In this document: positions 1 to 14,407 of the stretch, one piece after another
Numbering within the stretch: position 1 is the stretch's first letter
Layout of the letters: each line of letters begins with the position of its first letter
Source of the DNA: Fomitopsis serialis
Taxonomy: Eukaryota; Basidiomycota; Agaricomycetes; Polyporales; Fomitopsidaceae
Direction: 5' to 3'
Assembly: GCF_022376445.1 (NCBI RefSeq)
Contig: NW_025955123.1
Coordinates: forward strand, 1-64,000
Length of the DNA: 64,000 bases
Notes under the pieces: generated by a model
Told to the model about the DNA's origin: nothing
Database searches by the model: none
The model's input: the letters and a program-made list of their open reading frames with translations, nothing else
Translations under genes and position numbers: made by a program

Positions 1-1540
1 ATTGTCTGCGCATCCTTCGACATCATATTGGATTTGATATCCAAGGGCCTCACTGGCTGAGGCATGTCCTCCAAGCCCATCTTGGCATGAATTCACTCCG
101 GCGCTCGATGATACAGGCTTAGGGGCAAAACACATTCGAGCATGAACAAGCAAGCTCAGCTCAGCTTGCAGCAGCAACGTAGCCGAAGATTGCCGGTGAG
201 TGGCTTTACGTCGAGTAGCTAATGCGCCGTTTACACAAGCTTGTCTACCCGCCTCAGGTACCAGGCTAGTAGATAATGACCACATCAGACAAGACAATGG
301 AACCAGCCTGAGCAGAGGAGATGTCGATTCCATATGTATCTCTCGAATTCTTCCCTACTTCCGTGACTTAGTAGCTCTACGTACGAAGCAGCCTGAAGTC
401 GCGGTGGATAGCAGCCTTGACTCCGCTGCTGAGCGAATGAAGATCAAGAGCTCGACCCGCAGGAGTACGCAAACCGCCCTCACGATGGCGACGACTTGCA
501 GAAACCTCTGCCCATCGTACCATTGGCAAGGCTCAAGGGGTCTGCAGATAATTTGGCGGGTATACAGACGTTCGAACTGAAGCCGTTTGGCTCAGGCGAA
601 GCTCACGGCGGAACATCTGCCTCGGCTAAGCGACGGGTCCATTGCCAGCTGAATCCTGCAAAATCTGTTTCCGAGGAGATCACATTGTAGGAACATGAAG
701 CGACTATGTATCAGGTCGGCGTCAACATGTGAGATACCAGAATAAACCTCGATACGGCTACCAATCTCGGTGGTGTTACATGCCAGTTCAATGGCTTCCA
801 TCAGGCTTCAGACTCCCTGGCTGCTCATATTATCATCAAGCGGCGCTCGCAATGACAGGGTGGTTTGACTGTTCAGCGGCTCATCAGATAGTGAACCTCA
901 TCCCGGAAACAGTACACTTACGGGGAAGACGCGGCTTGGACCGTATGTCTTGTAATGCAGAGAAGGACGCGCGCCGCTGCCGCGACGTCTTACTCGTAAG
1001 TGGTCGATCTGGCATTGCGATAGCGAGACAGGAATCCAATATTAACTGTGTTATCTTCATGAGGCCTTGGTCTGCAGCCACGATTGGGTATTTCTGAAAC
1101 TGCCAAAGGATCAACAGGTATCTGTACCGCTTCAAGGAGGATTCAGCTCAACTCGGTGCCACGTCGGAGAAGGCACGTACGATGATGAGATCGGCGTTGA
1201 CACCTTGCAGGATAGGTATCTTGACCGGTACGAGTGGACGCTCCCCTTCAAGTCGAGGTATTCTTTCGGGAATGGCGATTGGCACACCAGACCACACGGA
1301 GAAGGTGCAATAGCACGTACGGATGACCATGTTTTTCTGATGCTATAAGAGTCGTCAGTCTCCAGAATCAATACTTCCTTCTGCGATACGTACGTCATCC
1401 ACGTCATCCACAGCAACCCGACGCAGGGGAGCAAAGTAAAACATTGCAGTGCGAAACTGGAGCGACAACGTCACTTGACACAGAAATCAGCGTCGACATT
1501 CACCGGCATTCGGTATATTTGGCTCACTCACATACTAAAG
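1..1540. other. Gene-poor left edge
   Basis: I see no convincing gene here. Short open frames on both strands overlap one another, lack recognisable domains and cannot be joined through plausible introns. The stretch lies downstream of the minus-strand F-box-like fragment, so decayed 3' parts of that gene could be hidden in it, but I cannot show this. Confidence 0.5.
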
Positions 1541-1544
1541 TATG

Positions 1545-2217
1545 AAGAATCAGAGGCTCCATAAGCGTCGCGCTCGCGTCGGATCCCCAGATTTCGCAAA
1601 GCTGCGCCTCCTCCTTCAGCTCCCTCGTCGCTCCAATCGATAGCACCTGGTTGAGGCCAACGCAAGTCAATCTTGCAATCTGCAAGTAGCCCTTCAACAT
1701 GGGAGGTATTTCATAACTGCTTCCTTGCTTAGTGTGTGCCTCAACGGCGTCTGGCGTGGCACGCTGGAGCAGATGAGTGTACTTCAGGACATATCGAAGG
1801 CAGGACCAGGCGCCCTTCGGTAAGCTGCGTATGGATACTCAGCCTCGACAACCTCAGTCGACGGAGGATGATAACGCACCCCCCGTAGGGATCTCTGTGA
1901 ATGCCAAAGGCATCTGCGAGTATCTTGAACGCGAGGTTTCTGAATTGGTGCGACACACGCAGGAACGTCGGGAATGGGTTGGCGGCCAGTCGCTCCTCTA
2001 TTTCGTTATCATCTTGCGTCTCGGAAGAAAAGATTAAATACAAGTAACGAGAGGCGGTTACGAGGAAGATGTCGATCCAGAGCTCGGGAGGAAGAAGCAG
2101 AGGATATCTGGGACGAGTGATCGGACGATGGCGCGGACAGATGAAGTAGTCGTATCGCGGGTCATTTCTGGCTAGATTCACACTGTGGCGAACGTCTCTC
2201 ATGTCTGTACAGCACAT
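1545..2217 (-). pseudogene. F-box-like protein fragment
   Basis: The N-terminal part carries an F-box-like segment: LLPPELWIDIFLVTASRYLY near residues 41-60, then a loop and a helix with FLRVSHQFRNLAFK. Basidiomycete F-box proteins typically begin with LPPELW and use the domain to bind Skp1 in SCF ubiquitin ligases. The first frame ends at about 1741. A second frame then continues with RYVLKYTHLLQR and later CEIWGSDASATL down to about 1545, so the coding sequence needs a frame change or an unseen intron near 1790-1830. The usual leucine-rich tail is not found. The first Met directly follows a possible splice acceptor, so an upstream exon is possible. It is most likely a truncated or decayed family member; the F-box assignment rests on one short motif. 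Confidence 0.4.
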
Positions 2218-2836
2218 AATTCAGTATCTAGTCGGAGAATAGTGGCACAATAGCGAGTGATCACCTTGCACAGTATTTTCCATTGTCATCGTGTTATGCT
2301 TGACCATCATGCAACTTGATATGCTGACACGATCCCGCGAGCGGAGTGTAGGGACCAGAGCCTGTTCGTCGAGGGGATGATGAGTGTCAGTAGCAGATGG
2401 GTATATCAGCGCTACCTTGTGTCTATCGGCTGCCTCACGCAAGCCTCATTGAAACCTTGAGGCTCCGCAACCTGATACTACAAGTCTATAAGGGACTCGC
2501 CGGAGGCCGGCTAGTAGTACTATTCGCAATAGTAAGTTTGACAAGCCTATCGTGCCTTCCCACCAGTAGCGCTACTGACCTCGAATGCCTGCGAAGTCGT
2601 GCTCGGTGCACGCGGAAAGCTCGTGGCAGCCCGGCGAATGTCAGAAGCAGACGTCCTCCCTTCGAGTCAAGCAAGCTCAGTACCAAAACGGCAGCTGCAG
2701 TCGTTCGGCGGTTGAGCGCTTCCCACCAACGCGTGGCCACCAAAGGTATTACGAAGTACTGATGCGTTCCACTTGCTCAGGATGGAAAGGGCACAGGGAC
2801 TGATGCCCTATATCATGTTTCTGGCACAGAAGTACA

Positions 2837-4971
2837 TCAGCGCCTGAACGCACGATTGTACGATATAATCGTGTTAATCCCCTCAGCCCGGAACGTATCA
2901 GGCTCAACCCACGCAAGGCCAGTCACGTTCGCGTCCCACACAATATCCAGCGGGCTCCCCACATCGTACGCTGGCCACAACGGCGTCCCCTCCTCCACAT
3001 ACGCGCCACTAGCCCTGAAGCTGTTCGGGTCCAGATCATGTATGAAGCTCGCCCACGACCTGCTCATCAGCTTCGCCAGCGCGAAGTAACTTTCGGGCAC
3101 GCCCGCGAACGGGTCGGGCGAGACGTCGTACCCGTACCCGTCCGTGTTGTCAAAGACGAAGGCGACCTCCTGGAAGTGCGTCACGCCAACTTCGATTGGG
3201 ACGCCGTTGGGCAGAGTGTTGAAGCGGTAGCAGTACGCGGTGTTTCCGCCGGCGGCGAAGACCTCACATTGGTACCGCCGCCCAGCAATAAATGTCGCAT
3301 CGCCGGCATATGCGGAGGTGCGGCGCCATCTGTGGTGCAGGCATGTGTCATTGAGAGAGACTGTACAACCACGGGAAGATGAACGCACTGGAGACCCAAG
3401 ATGTCGTTGAGGCGCGTACAACCAAGATCTTCTGGGATGCCAACGCACGGGTCGTCGGGATAGACGTCGATGATCTCCTCGGCGAGAGCGGGGGCAAGAG
3501 GTGTGTAGGGATGAATACTGCCCTCTGTATGACCGTCCTCTCAGACCATGCGTTACGCGGCTATCTGCAAACTGCTCACCTTCGAGCACTTGCAAGAACT
3601 GGGCCGTCGTGTTGATGCCTATCGGGCCAAACGCCGTCCCCTCGTCCGTATTCGTCCCGCAGATGATCGGCACATGGACGTAATCACCCGCCTCGAGCTG
3701 ATAACTCGCCAACTTCGCAATGAAATCTCCGTCGATGACTGGGAACCATACGCTCGCGTTCGTCGTGTTCACCGCGGCGTTGATCGTGTCAAACGGCGTC
3801 ATGCGGAGGCACGCGAGCACATCCGCCGCGGACGTGCACCCGACATTGTCGACGAGCGCCTGGTACGCGCCGTCGAAGTAGTCCGCGGTGTACATCCCGT
3901 TCCATTGGATGGAGTTGCCCGATTCCATGATCCCGGCGCGGAAGAGCCCGTCGTCTCGCCCGTTGTAAGCAACGAGGTGGAAGCCGACGGACATGCCGCC
4001 TGCGCTCTCGCCTGCGACGAGTAAACACAACTGAAGATGCGTACGATGTCCGAAGCACGTACCCCATATTGTGACTTTGGTTGGATCACCTAGCGAGCGT
4101 TCAGCATAGCATCCCACATCCGAGAGAGGTGGAGATACATACCGCCAAATGCACCGATGTTCTCTTGAATCCAATGCAAGGCCAGGCGCTGGTCTCTGAG
4201 GCCCATGTTTGTGCTACCCTCGCCGGCTAGCTGACCGGAAGCCATAAAGCCCCTACGTGTACTGGTCAGTGCCTGCGTCAGTCTCACGTTGTGATCGAAA
4301 AGCGTACCAAGCAGAAAGACGGTAGTTGAATGAGACGCCGATGAACGGCTTCCCGATCTCCACGCTGTTCTGCACGATGAACGAAAGGTTGTAGCGCTGA
4401 TCTGGGGAGCCGCCCTCAACGAAGCTGCCACCCTATATACACATCTCAATTGGCATGTATGCCGACAGGCAACACAAGACTTGCGTAGATCCAAATGCCA
4501 ACTGGCAGAGGCTCGTCGTAATCCGCGTAGTTTGAAGGACGGACGACGTTCAGATAGAGGCAATCTTCGCTGACATTGAAGCCCCATTGGTCGCTCTTCA
4601 ACGGACATCCTCAGCATCCCGCATCAAAAAAGTGAAAAAAAAACACTCACGCCGTATCCTACACACTCCACACTGTACTCTGTCGCCTGACGCGTTCCGC
4701 CAAAGGATGTGTTCAGCGATCGAGGGTTAGCAAACCGCAGCGGGCCCACGGGCGGCTGGGCAAACGGCACGCCCAGGAAGAAGTCCTGATTGTAATCGGG
4801 GACATAGCGGCCGACGTATGTCCCATTCAGGGTCTCGACGGTCGGGGCGCTCGCTCCAGCTGTTAGTGTCGCGAACGCGAGCAAGGTCGTCGTTAGCAAG
4901 AGGAGCAGCAGACAGTGCCTCGACATTGGCACTAGTGCTGGGAGGTCCGGGGACAGCGTCGTCGGAGACAA
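2837..4971 (-). CDS. Secreted type-B carboxylesterase/lipase
   Basis: This is an apparently intact alpha/beta-hydrolase of the carboxylesterase type B family, about 585 residues in roughly eight exons that can be joined in phase. The second Met (codon 16, position 4926) starts a clear signal peptide (MSRHCLLLLLLTTTLLAFAT), so it is probably the real start. Family motifs occur in order: FLGVPFAQPPVGPLRF, SEDCLYLNV, the nucleophile elbow GESAGG (Ser near residue 234), the acid loop GTNTDEGTAFG and the histidine loop GVTHFQEV. Such enzymes hydrolyse lipid or other carboxylic esters outside the cell; substrate cannot be predicted. The intron splitting the oxyanion-hole region (after WIY, before GGSFVEGG) appears to use a GC donor (GCAAGT). 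It stands alone, with no related neighbour. Confidence 0.9.
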
Positions 4972-4999
4972 GACTTGAGAGCAGAGTTCTCACTGATCC

Positions 5000-7900
5000 T
5001 ATATTTATTGGAAGATTTCATGGGCCCGGGTAAGGAAGGCCGACCGCCTGAGAAGGCGAGAATGAACCAAGGACGTTGAGGATCGACGAGTCATGTGGCG
5101 ACAGAATGGTCCCTCGCTGGTCCGAGTTATAGTGATCAACGCAATGTCGCCTTGAGTTCTATACCGAGCGTACCTTGTATAAGTTAGGGGTTGCGTGCCA
5201 ATGGGCAAACTTCGGAAGATCTTACCACAGCCCCCTCGGACGTCGACCTAGTAAGTACGTCGACTCGCTCTGAGTCGGAGTCGCTCGACGTCTGCATCAA
5301 TGTCCGCACCCATCCCGTTCAAAGCCATACGTCTCTTGCTGTGGAACAGACAGCGCGTTGGGGAGGAGCAAGCTTGCTAGTGAGAATTCCATGTCCGAGT
5401 CGGCGTGGCATTGATACGGCTAGTGGCATGAAGTGACTACAACGTCATGAATTGTCGACGAGGCCGAGACAGTTTGCGTATAAAAGCTGGGTGAGAGACT
5501 GAAGTAGAAGCATAGAACAGAACCGCACTGAATATTTGAGTACTTGAGTACTCAAGTACTCAAGAGTTGCTCACGGAGAAAGCAACGGAAATGGTCGAGC
5601 GTGGCCGCTTGGAGGAGGTCGCCACTGGCCGGCCCGCTTGGGCGCGAGGGGGATCGCGCCCACGTGACGGCTATATGGCGCGTCTCCGCCAGGTGGCACT
5701 GCATCGCAAAATTGGCATCAGACCGACGGCGACCTGACATGGCCAAAGCATCGATTAACAGAACTAACAGAACTAACAGACTGATGATGTGGCCGGAATA
5801 GGTGGGTTTTCGCCAGTAGATATTCGGTCATACTACAACAGGCTGTTAGACAATCAAAAGGCCGAGAGTCGCTGATCAACTTCCGTCAGAAGTACAATGC
5901 CCGACCATCGTTCGTTAGGATATGCAAGGCTAGTAAGTAATAAAACAGGGTTATTATAACTTGAGCAGTCTAGTGTTAGCCCAATAGTCTGCTGTTGATG
6001 CGACATTGCACTCCTCATTTGGCCGCACTTGGCGCTCGTATCGCCCGGAATAGATGAGGATCGAATCGCAATGTATTCGGCTAGTGACGACTACATATCC
6101 TAACTTACTAGTACTAGTATACAACACGAACTCGGACGATCACACCCTATGCCTGACCCGCCAGTGGATAAGGAGCCGCCAGCATCGGTATTGCTGAGCC
6201 AAGGCCCAAGTGCAGCCATGGGTGCCGTCACGGTGCTTGAAGTCGCCAGCGACTCGGAGGCTGTTTCCGCCGAATAGGTGGGCAGCCGAGCGGGCGAGTG
6301 GGTGCGAGCGCCGCCGAGCGCGAGAGAAAGCGCGAGCGAGAGACAGCCTCTGAAGTACATGGAAGGATGTGCGCACCGGCAGGTGTCACCGGCTGGCGGA
6401 CAGCTGGGCGCGAGCGAGTGGGTGGGTGGATGACGTAAGCAGGCGAACGGGGCGAGCAGCTGAGCGAGCGAGAGTGCGGGCAGGGAGCGAGAGTGCTGGC
6501 GACGGCGACTGGGCGAGCAAATGAGCGCGACACGCTGATCGAGGGCGAATCCGGGGCGAGGTTCGCAAGTGGTTGCCTAGCGTCGGCATCGCGCTGGGCA
6601 ATGTGAGTGACCGAATGTAAACGAATGAGAATATGTGACCCATGTGTAGAACGTTGAAGCAGAGACGACGTTGGCTATCCAGCACACGACGGTGTCTGCA
6701 TGCAGGAGACGTCGTTGCCGTCCAGCGAGGGCCGACGGGTTTTGCGAGAGATGTGGACCAGCCAACAACTCGTGTGACGCGCACTAGCGTGGACGCAGCG
6801 CATTGCGACACGCCGTCCACGTTGGGCTGCTGCCGCGAGCACTGCAGGCCACCGGTCAAGTGACCGGGGAGCGACAGGCTCGGTAGCATCAGAGAGGGTG
6901 GACGGCGCGTCGGAGGTCGAGGATGGCGGGGAATAATAGTGAAGTGCTTACGCGCCTTGTAGGTATGCGGTTCTGCCTGCGACGCAGGACGTCGAGGGCC
7001 ATGCACGTTGCTCGCGGCCGTCGAGGGAATGAGCTGTGCAGGGCGGCGGACGTGCAGGACACGAGGGTGGGGACGGAGTGCTGTACATAGTAGACACGGA
7101 CGGCCAATGAATATGCATGTCAGTGCGGGAAACGGCGTGTGCAGAGCAGAGGTGAGTGCCAGCGAGTCAACTTACCGTGACTTAAAACACCCACTGTCGG
7201 AGTTGGGACTGCGTTTAGGGTAGACTGTCAGCAGTCTTTATGAGTGACGTTTTCGTGGAAAAATACTTACCGGCAAGTCTTACTTTCCCGACTTAGAACT
7301 TAGTGTGATTGGCGCCCGTCCGAACGCGCCGATGCGGTACTTGCCTAATCGGGATGAACATCGCGCCTGCCAGGGCCGCTGCGCCAGGCGTTTTCCCCTT
7401 ATTCTCTTTCATGTATAATGTCTCTTCATAAATTTCATACGCCTTCTTTTATGTGTTGCATCACCTGTTCTCTTCGATATAGTGAGAACCACAGGCTCAT
7501 GACTATGGCTCTCATCGGAGATTCTACTGAAGCATCCCGGGCCATACGTCTCGTCGATGATGAGGGTCATGAGGATGACATGCTGAGAGGAAGTTTACAG
7601 ACTCCCTTCTATAGAATTATTAGTGGGCTTCCGGATTCGCCGTGCAATGAACAGCAGCGCGCATAAAGGCCCGCAGACAGAGTTGCCACAATTGGCTAAT
7701 GATTCCGCATTAGGCAATTCACCAGCCCTCGAAGCAGAATCAAGTGATCTAGCATGAGCAGACAACGGATCTGTGACTCACTGTAATCTATATACAGTGT
7801 TAACAAGGCCAGAAATATCCATTATTGTAGAGACCAAGTGTACGAAACGGAGCGAATCTAAGTCCGAGGTGTACGGGTCACGTGTCAACTAAGTAGCAAA

Positions 7901-8700
7901 TCTTACGCGATAACTAAGGCGTAAGTGTAAGTATTTTTCCGCGATAACGACCGTCATAGTCTTGCGCAAAATCCCCGCTGTCTTTCTTCCTGGCATGTCA
8001 AGCTCGGCATGTCCATTGCAGGTTGAGTCACCGTCACCATAGGTCTGTCAAAGTCCCGGCAGCCGTTTCACAACCTGATGGCAGAGTACTTACTAGCGAA
8101 ACCTACTGGCAGAAAACGGACAATCTGTGGTCCAGTATAGCACAGCCAGACAAAGAACGAGCCAGCAGAGGTCAAGTTGTTGATCGCGCACCCGGGAACT
8201 AACAGACTGTCGTGAGGCGGGGCAGGGGCGACCGTAGTGATAGTAAACTAGCATTGCCTAATCAGGGCTTATGATCGTCGATTGGGCTTCCGCTCGTCGA
8301 TAAGAGGAGGAGGAGGAGGAGGGTATTCCATTTAGTCACGACATCTAGACGCCTCGGCGTTTTCGATGTGTGACAGCGCTCACTAGGTACATGACTACCT
8401 CCAAACCCAACATACCCCTACTACCTAATCCTAAACTACCTAATCCGACTCCCACTATCGCATAATTACAATACTGTCCAAAGATGTACCTGGGAGTAAC
8501 ACCGCCGTGCAGATTCCGCGATGTGGCACTTGAAGGATAACTTCATGAAGAACGTCAGGCCACCCCGTACGCGTACGCCTATATTTAAACCGAGCCTTCG
8601 AAGAGACAGACTACATATACAGGATGCTCTGTCCGTTGCAGAACACATCTATGAGTGGCGTTTTCGTGAAAAATTACTTACTAGGTAGGTTGTACTCTTG
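5000..8700. other. Long intergenic stretch without a supported gene
   Basis: Open frames in this stretch are short, overlap on both strands and match nothing I recognise. The part around 6,250-7,050 is purine/pyrimidine-skewed low-complexity sequence (repeated GCGAGCGAG-like words). An AGG triplet run lies at 8,304-8,322. A related sentence of about 35 bp (TATGAGTGRCGTTTTCGTG followed by an A-run and TTAC) occurs at 7,238-7,275 and again at 8,650-8,685, perhaps remnants of one mobile element. Confidence 0.5.
5536..5563. repeat. Perfect 28 bp palindrome
   Basis: The sequence is self-complementary over 28 bp, built from TTGAGTACT and AGTACTCAA blocks. It could form a hairpin or cruciform or be a dimeric protein-binding site. 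No adjacent gene start is evident. Confidence 0.8.
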
Positions 8701-8784
8701 TGTACTTAGTTATAGTGATGCGACTTACATTCGCGCGCGATGTGCGTCGCTGCTGGTCGCACTTTGCATGTTCCACTGTACTCG

Positions 8785-9120
8785 TACACTGTGACGACTT
8801 ACTCATGCACTACGACGACTTACTCGTGCACATACCGACTTACTCGTGCACTGCGCCAACTTACTCGTGCGCTACACCGACTTACTCGTGCACTACACCA
8901 ACTTACTCGTACGCTACACCGACTTACCCGTGCATTACGCCGACTTACTCGTGCATTACACCGACTTACTCGTGCACTACACCAACTTACTCGTACGCTA
9001 CACCGACTTACCCGTGCATTACGCCGACTTACTCGTGCATTACACCGACTTACTCATGCACTATGTTGACTTACTCGTACACTACGCCGCCTTACTCGTA
9101 CAGTATATACCCAGTTAACT
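8785..9120. repeat. 21 bp minisatellite
   Basis: About 15 copies of a 21 bp unit with consensus ACTTACTCGTGCACTACACCG. Because 21 is divisible by three and the unit lacks stops, all three plus-strand frames stay open and give misleading repetitive proteins. Degenerate ACTTACTCGTAG units continue to about 9,320. Confidence 0.9.
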
Positions 9121-9743
9121 CACTTTACCCGGCGTAGTCTGTACTTGGTAGCTGACTTACTCGTAGTGAGACTTACTCGTAGCAATCATACACTTACTGT
9201 AGCTGGCTTACTCGAGCCGCGGCGATCATACACTTAGCACTACTGACTTACTCCGAGTTGATACACTTACACCTTGCTGAATTACGCATTGATCGTACAC
9301 TTACAGTCAGTTGACTTACTCGTTCAAGCTATCCGTGCAATCAGCTGGCTTGCTCGCAGTACATTCGTGGCCGGCGACTTGCCAGCGGCTGCATCATAGG
9401 GTGCGTCCGACAGGTGCTTGCCCACTGTTAACCCGATCTCTGATGGTGCCGCAGCTTTCACTGGCAGACAACGAACCCCAGCATCCTCCGAGTCCTTCAG
9501 GCTTGCCCTTCCGTTTTGCCGACCAGTATGGATCGCAACACCCGCGGAATCGATTCTTCTCGGGACCAGCAGCTCTTGAACGAGTTTCGTCTGCGGTATC
9601 ATCAGTATGTGCGGAATGTTGAAGATATCACGGTGACCTCGTCCGACCCCATCAGGAAAAACCCATTTTCCTTGTTTGCACTTCATTCAATTTAATTGTG
9701 CCTCAAGCATCATCTTTGTGCTTATAGGCATCATGATGCGTCG

Positions 9744-9889
9744 AATGCATAAATATGTATAGATTGGTTGTATGCCAAACTGACTGAAGCCACATGAAGA
9801 CCCCGTAAGAGTTGCAAATGCATAAATATGCACAGATTGACTGTATGCAAGAGTGACTGAGGCAACCTGAAGACCTCGTAAGACTCACT
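9744..9889. repeat. Two diverged 73 bp tandem copies
   Basis: A unit beginning AATGCATAAATATG at 9,744 recurs at 9,817 with substitutions; both copies contain GACTGA then ACCTGAAGACC-like sequence. No coding potential is evident. Confidence 0.7.
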
Positions 9890-10130
9890 GACATCTTTGA
9901 GAGCGAAGAGAGTGAAGAATTCACATAGATCAGACAGTATGATGATGCAGGTTAGTTACTGAGACTGTAGAACTACCAGAACTACCCTACTCCTATCCTG
10001 GAGGCTTAGATGCCATCAACCTGGAGCTATATCGCTGCTGTCCATCCGTCCACTGTCCCCGCCCATCCGTCGTCTATCCGTCGTCCATCGATTCAGTCAT
10101 AGTCGGGCAGTCCGTCGTCGTCCGTCGTCG

Positions 10131-10355
10131 CCCGTCGCAGTCCGTCGCAGTCCGTCGCAGTCCGTCGCAGTCCGTCGCAGTCCTCCGTCGCAGTCCGTCG
10201 CAGTCCGTCGCAGTCCGTCGCAGTCCGTCGCAGTCCTCCGTCGCAGTCTGTTGCAGTCCGTCGCAGTCCGTCGCAGTCCTCCGTCGCAGTCCGTTGCAGT
10301 CCGTTGCAGTCCGTCGCAGTCCTCCGTCGCAGTCCTTCGCAGTCCGTCGCAGTCG
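10131..10355. repeat. 10 bp tandem repeat (CAGTCCGTCG)n
   Basis: More than 20 copies of CAGTCCGTCG, interrupted every four or five units by a 13 bp variant CAGTCCTCCGTCG. This higher-order pattern suggests local amplification. Thr/Asp/Arg-rich frames across it are artefacts of the repeat. Confidence 0.9.
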
Positions 10356-10369
10356 CCATCTGTCGTGCG

Positions 10370-10894
10370 TCGGTCGCTTTCCGTCGTCGTGCGTCGTCGT
10401 CGTGCATCGTCTATCCGTCGTCGTCCATCCGTCGTCCGTCGATCCGGTGTCCATCGATCCGCCCATCCGTCGTCTATCCGTCGTCCGTCCATCCGGTCAT
10501 AGTCGGGCAGTCGATCCGGTCATAGTCGGGCAGTCCGTCGTCGTGCGTCGTCGTGCGTCGGTCGCTTTCCGTCGTCGTCGTGCGTCGTCGTCGTGTGTCG
10601 TCGTGGTGCGTCGTCGTGCGTTGCGTCGTGGTGCGTCGTCGTGCATCGTCGTGCGTCGTCGTGGTTCGTTCGTCGGTCGCTGTCGCGCTGTCGCCGTTCG
10701 TTGCTGTCGCCGTTCGTCGCTGTCGCCGTTCGTCGCCGTCGCCGTTCGTCGCCGTCGTCCGTCGCTCGCCGTCCTTCGTCCGTCCGTCGTCGATCAATCC
10801 TCCATCCGTCGTTGTCGCCCTCCGTTGTCCTTCGTTCTCAGTCGTCGCCGGTCGTCGCCCCAGCCCGTCATCCGTCCGTCGTTCGCCGACCGAG
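10370..10894. repeat. GTC/CGT-rich low-complexity tract
   Basis: Irregular GTCGTC, CGTCGTG and CCGTTCGTCG words run up to the broken 3' end of the Hsp70 fragment. The tract appears to have replaced or eroded the C-terminal Hsp70 coding region. Confidence 0.8.
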
Positions 10895-12975
<2,081 letters not shown>

Positions 12976-14407
12976 GACGTCGTCCGGGTTCGGACACTGG
13001 AGCTCGGAAGCCTGAGAAGTCCGGATTTATTGACCACACACTTCCTGTGTGTAGAAATCATTTTCCAGTGTGCAAATGCATTCCTGTGGTCAAGGAATTG
13101 TTTGCTGACCATCTCCTTCCTAATCCGGACCATCCGGATTCGGACACCCGAGCTAGGGCGCCCGAGATCGGATGTCTGAGAGCGGAAGTCCGGATTTATT
13201 CAGTAATCACTTCTGTTGTACATAAGTTGTTTTCTGGTGTGTAAAAGTGTTTCATTCATAGACTCTAGTATTGAGTTCCTAATGTCTAAGGATCTTTACT
13301 TTGGCTACAACATGCAATGCAAGATTTACTCACAGGCTTGTTTCCAAACATACTATTCAACTTCTGAAGCCAATATTGTTTGCCCACAATATCTGACTAT
13401 CTAGAATGTGTTCTTTCAAAGTATAGAGCAAATCCCCAACAGGAATAGTCTTATTCTTTGAAGCTGAATGCAAGAGCAGAGATAAGGAATTGTGTAGTGT
13501 ATGGAATATGTGCCATAACATGTTCACTGCCTGCAGCCAAACTACATTCAAAACAATGTTTGACTATCTAGAATGGGTCATTTACACACAAGGAGTGAGT
13601 CTTCCAAAGGAATAGTCTTATTCACCCAAGCTGAAAGCTGGGCAAAGATAAGAGGAATGTGAGTGCATTGTGAAGCATACAAAACAATGCTACAACATCA
13701 ATCTTGAAGTTACTGCAACACCACAAGCAAAATAGCATACACATCACACTACTGTATTACTCCAATGAACTACTCATACTAGAGTCTACATGGTGCTGTT
13801 CTTAACAGTCAATGAAAGTGAACTGTCATTGACAGCCTGATACACATTGGGTACTACAGGGTCAATATGAAGCACTACACATCCACTTTATGAAGGATTA
13901 CTGGATTTGGAAGGTTACTCACCATTTAAGGCAATGCAAACTTTTGTGAACCTTCTCGTGCAATAGCCCTCCCATATACCTTGGGTACTACAGGGTCATT
14001 ATTCCATGTAGCATTATTCTAATACATGACTATATTTCATTTTCTTTGTCATGTTACTGATGAACTGTATACCTATTACCTAAGTTCATATTCAAATCAC
14101 ACACACTAACTCATCCATAGTTCTGTTGTTCCCTCATGACATAGTGTTGCTAGTCTTATATTGACAACAGACAAGGGTACACACTACTGAATCCAGATAG
14201 TATCTTGTATCAAGGGAACTACATTACAACCTCTGATTCAACAACTCACAGTAGCAGACACACTGGCATGCTGCCAGTAACAGCTCACTGGTAAAAGTCA
14301 ATAGACAGTCTGAATTGAAAGGACACACAATAATGTCACTACATTGACAATAGGAAAGCCATTACACACCAGAAAGTGATAAACAAACAGCAGAAGTGAT
14401 TAATGAA
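12976..14407. other. Unique AT-rich core of the foldback element
   Basis: About 1.4 kb of clearly more AT-rich sequence than its surroundings, including the twice-used phrase GGGTACTACAGGGTCA near 13,850 and 13,985. I find no open frame longer than about 65 codons and no transposase motif. It may be filler DNA acquired between the arms. Confidence 0.6.

Noticed and set aside
8700..9137. 145-codon Tyr/Thr/Pro-rich frame resembling a repetitive wall protein
   Set aside because: Caused by a 21 bp repeat without stops; the other two frames are equally open, and there is no signal peptide.
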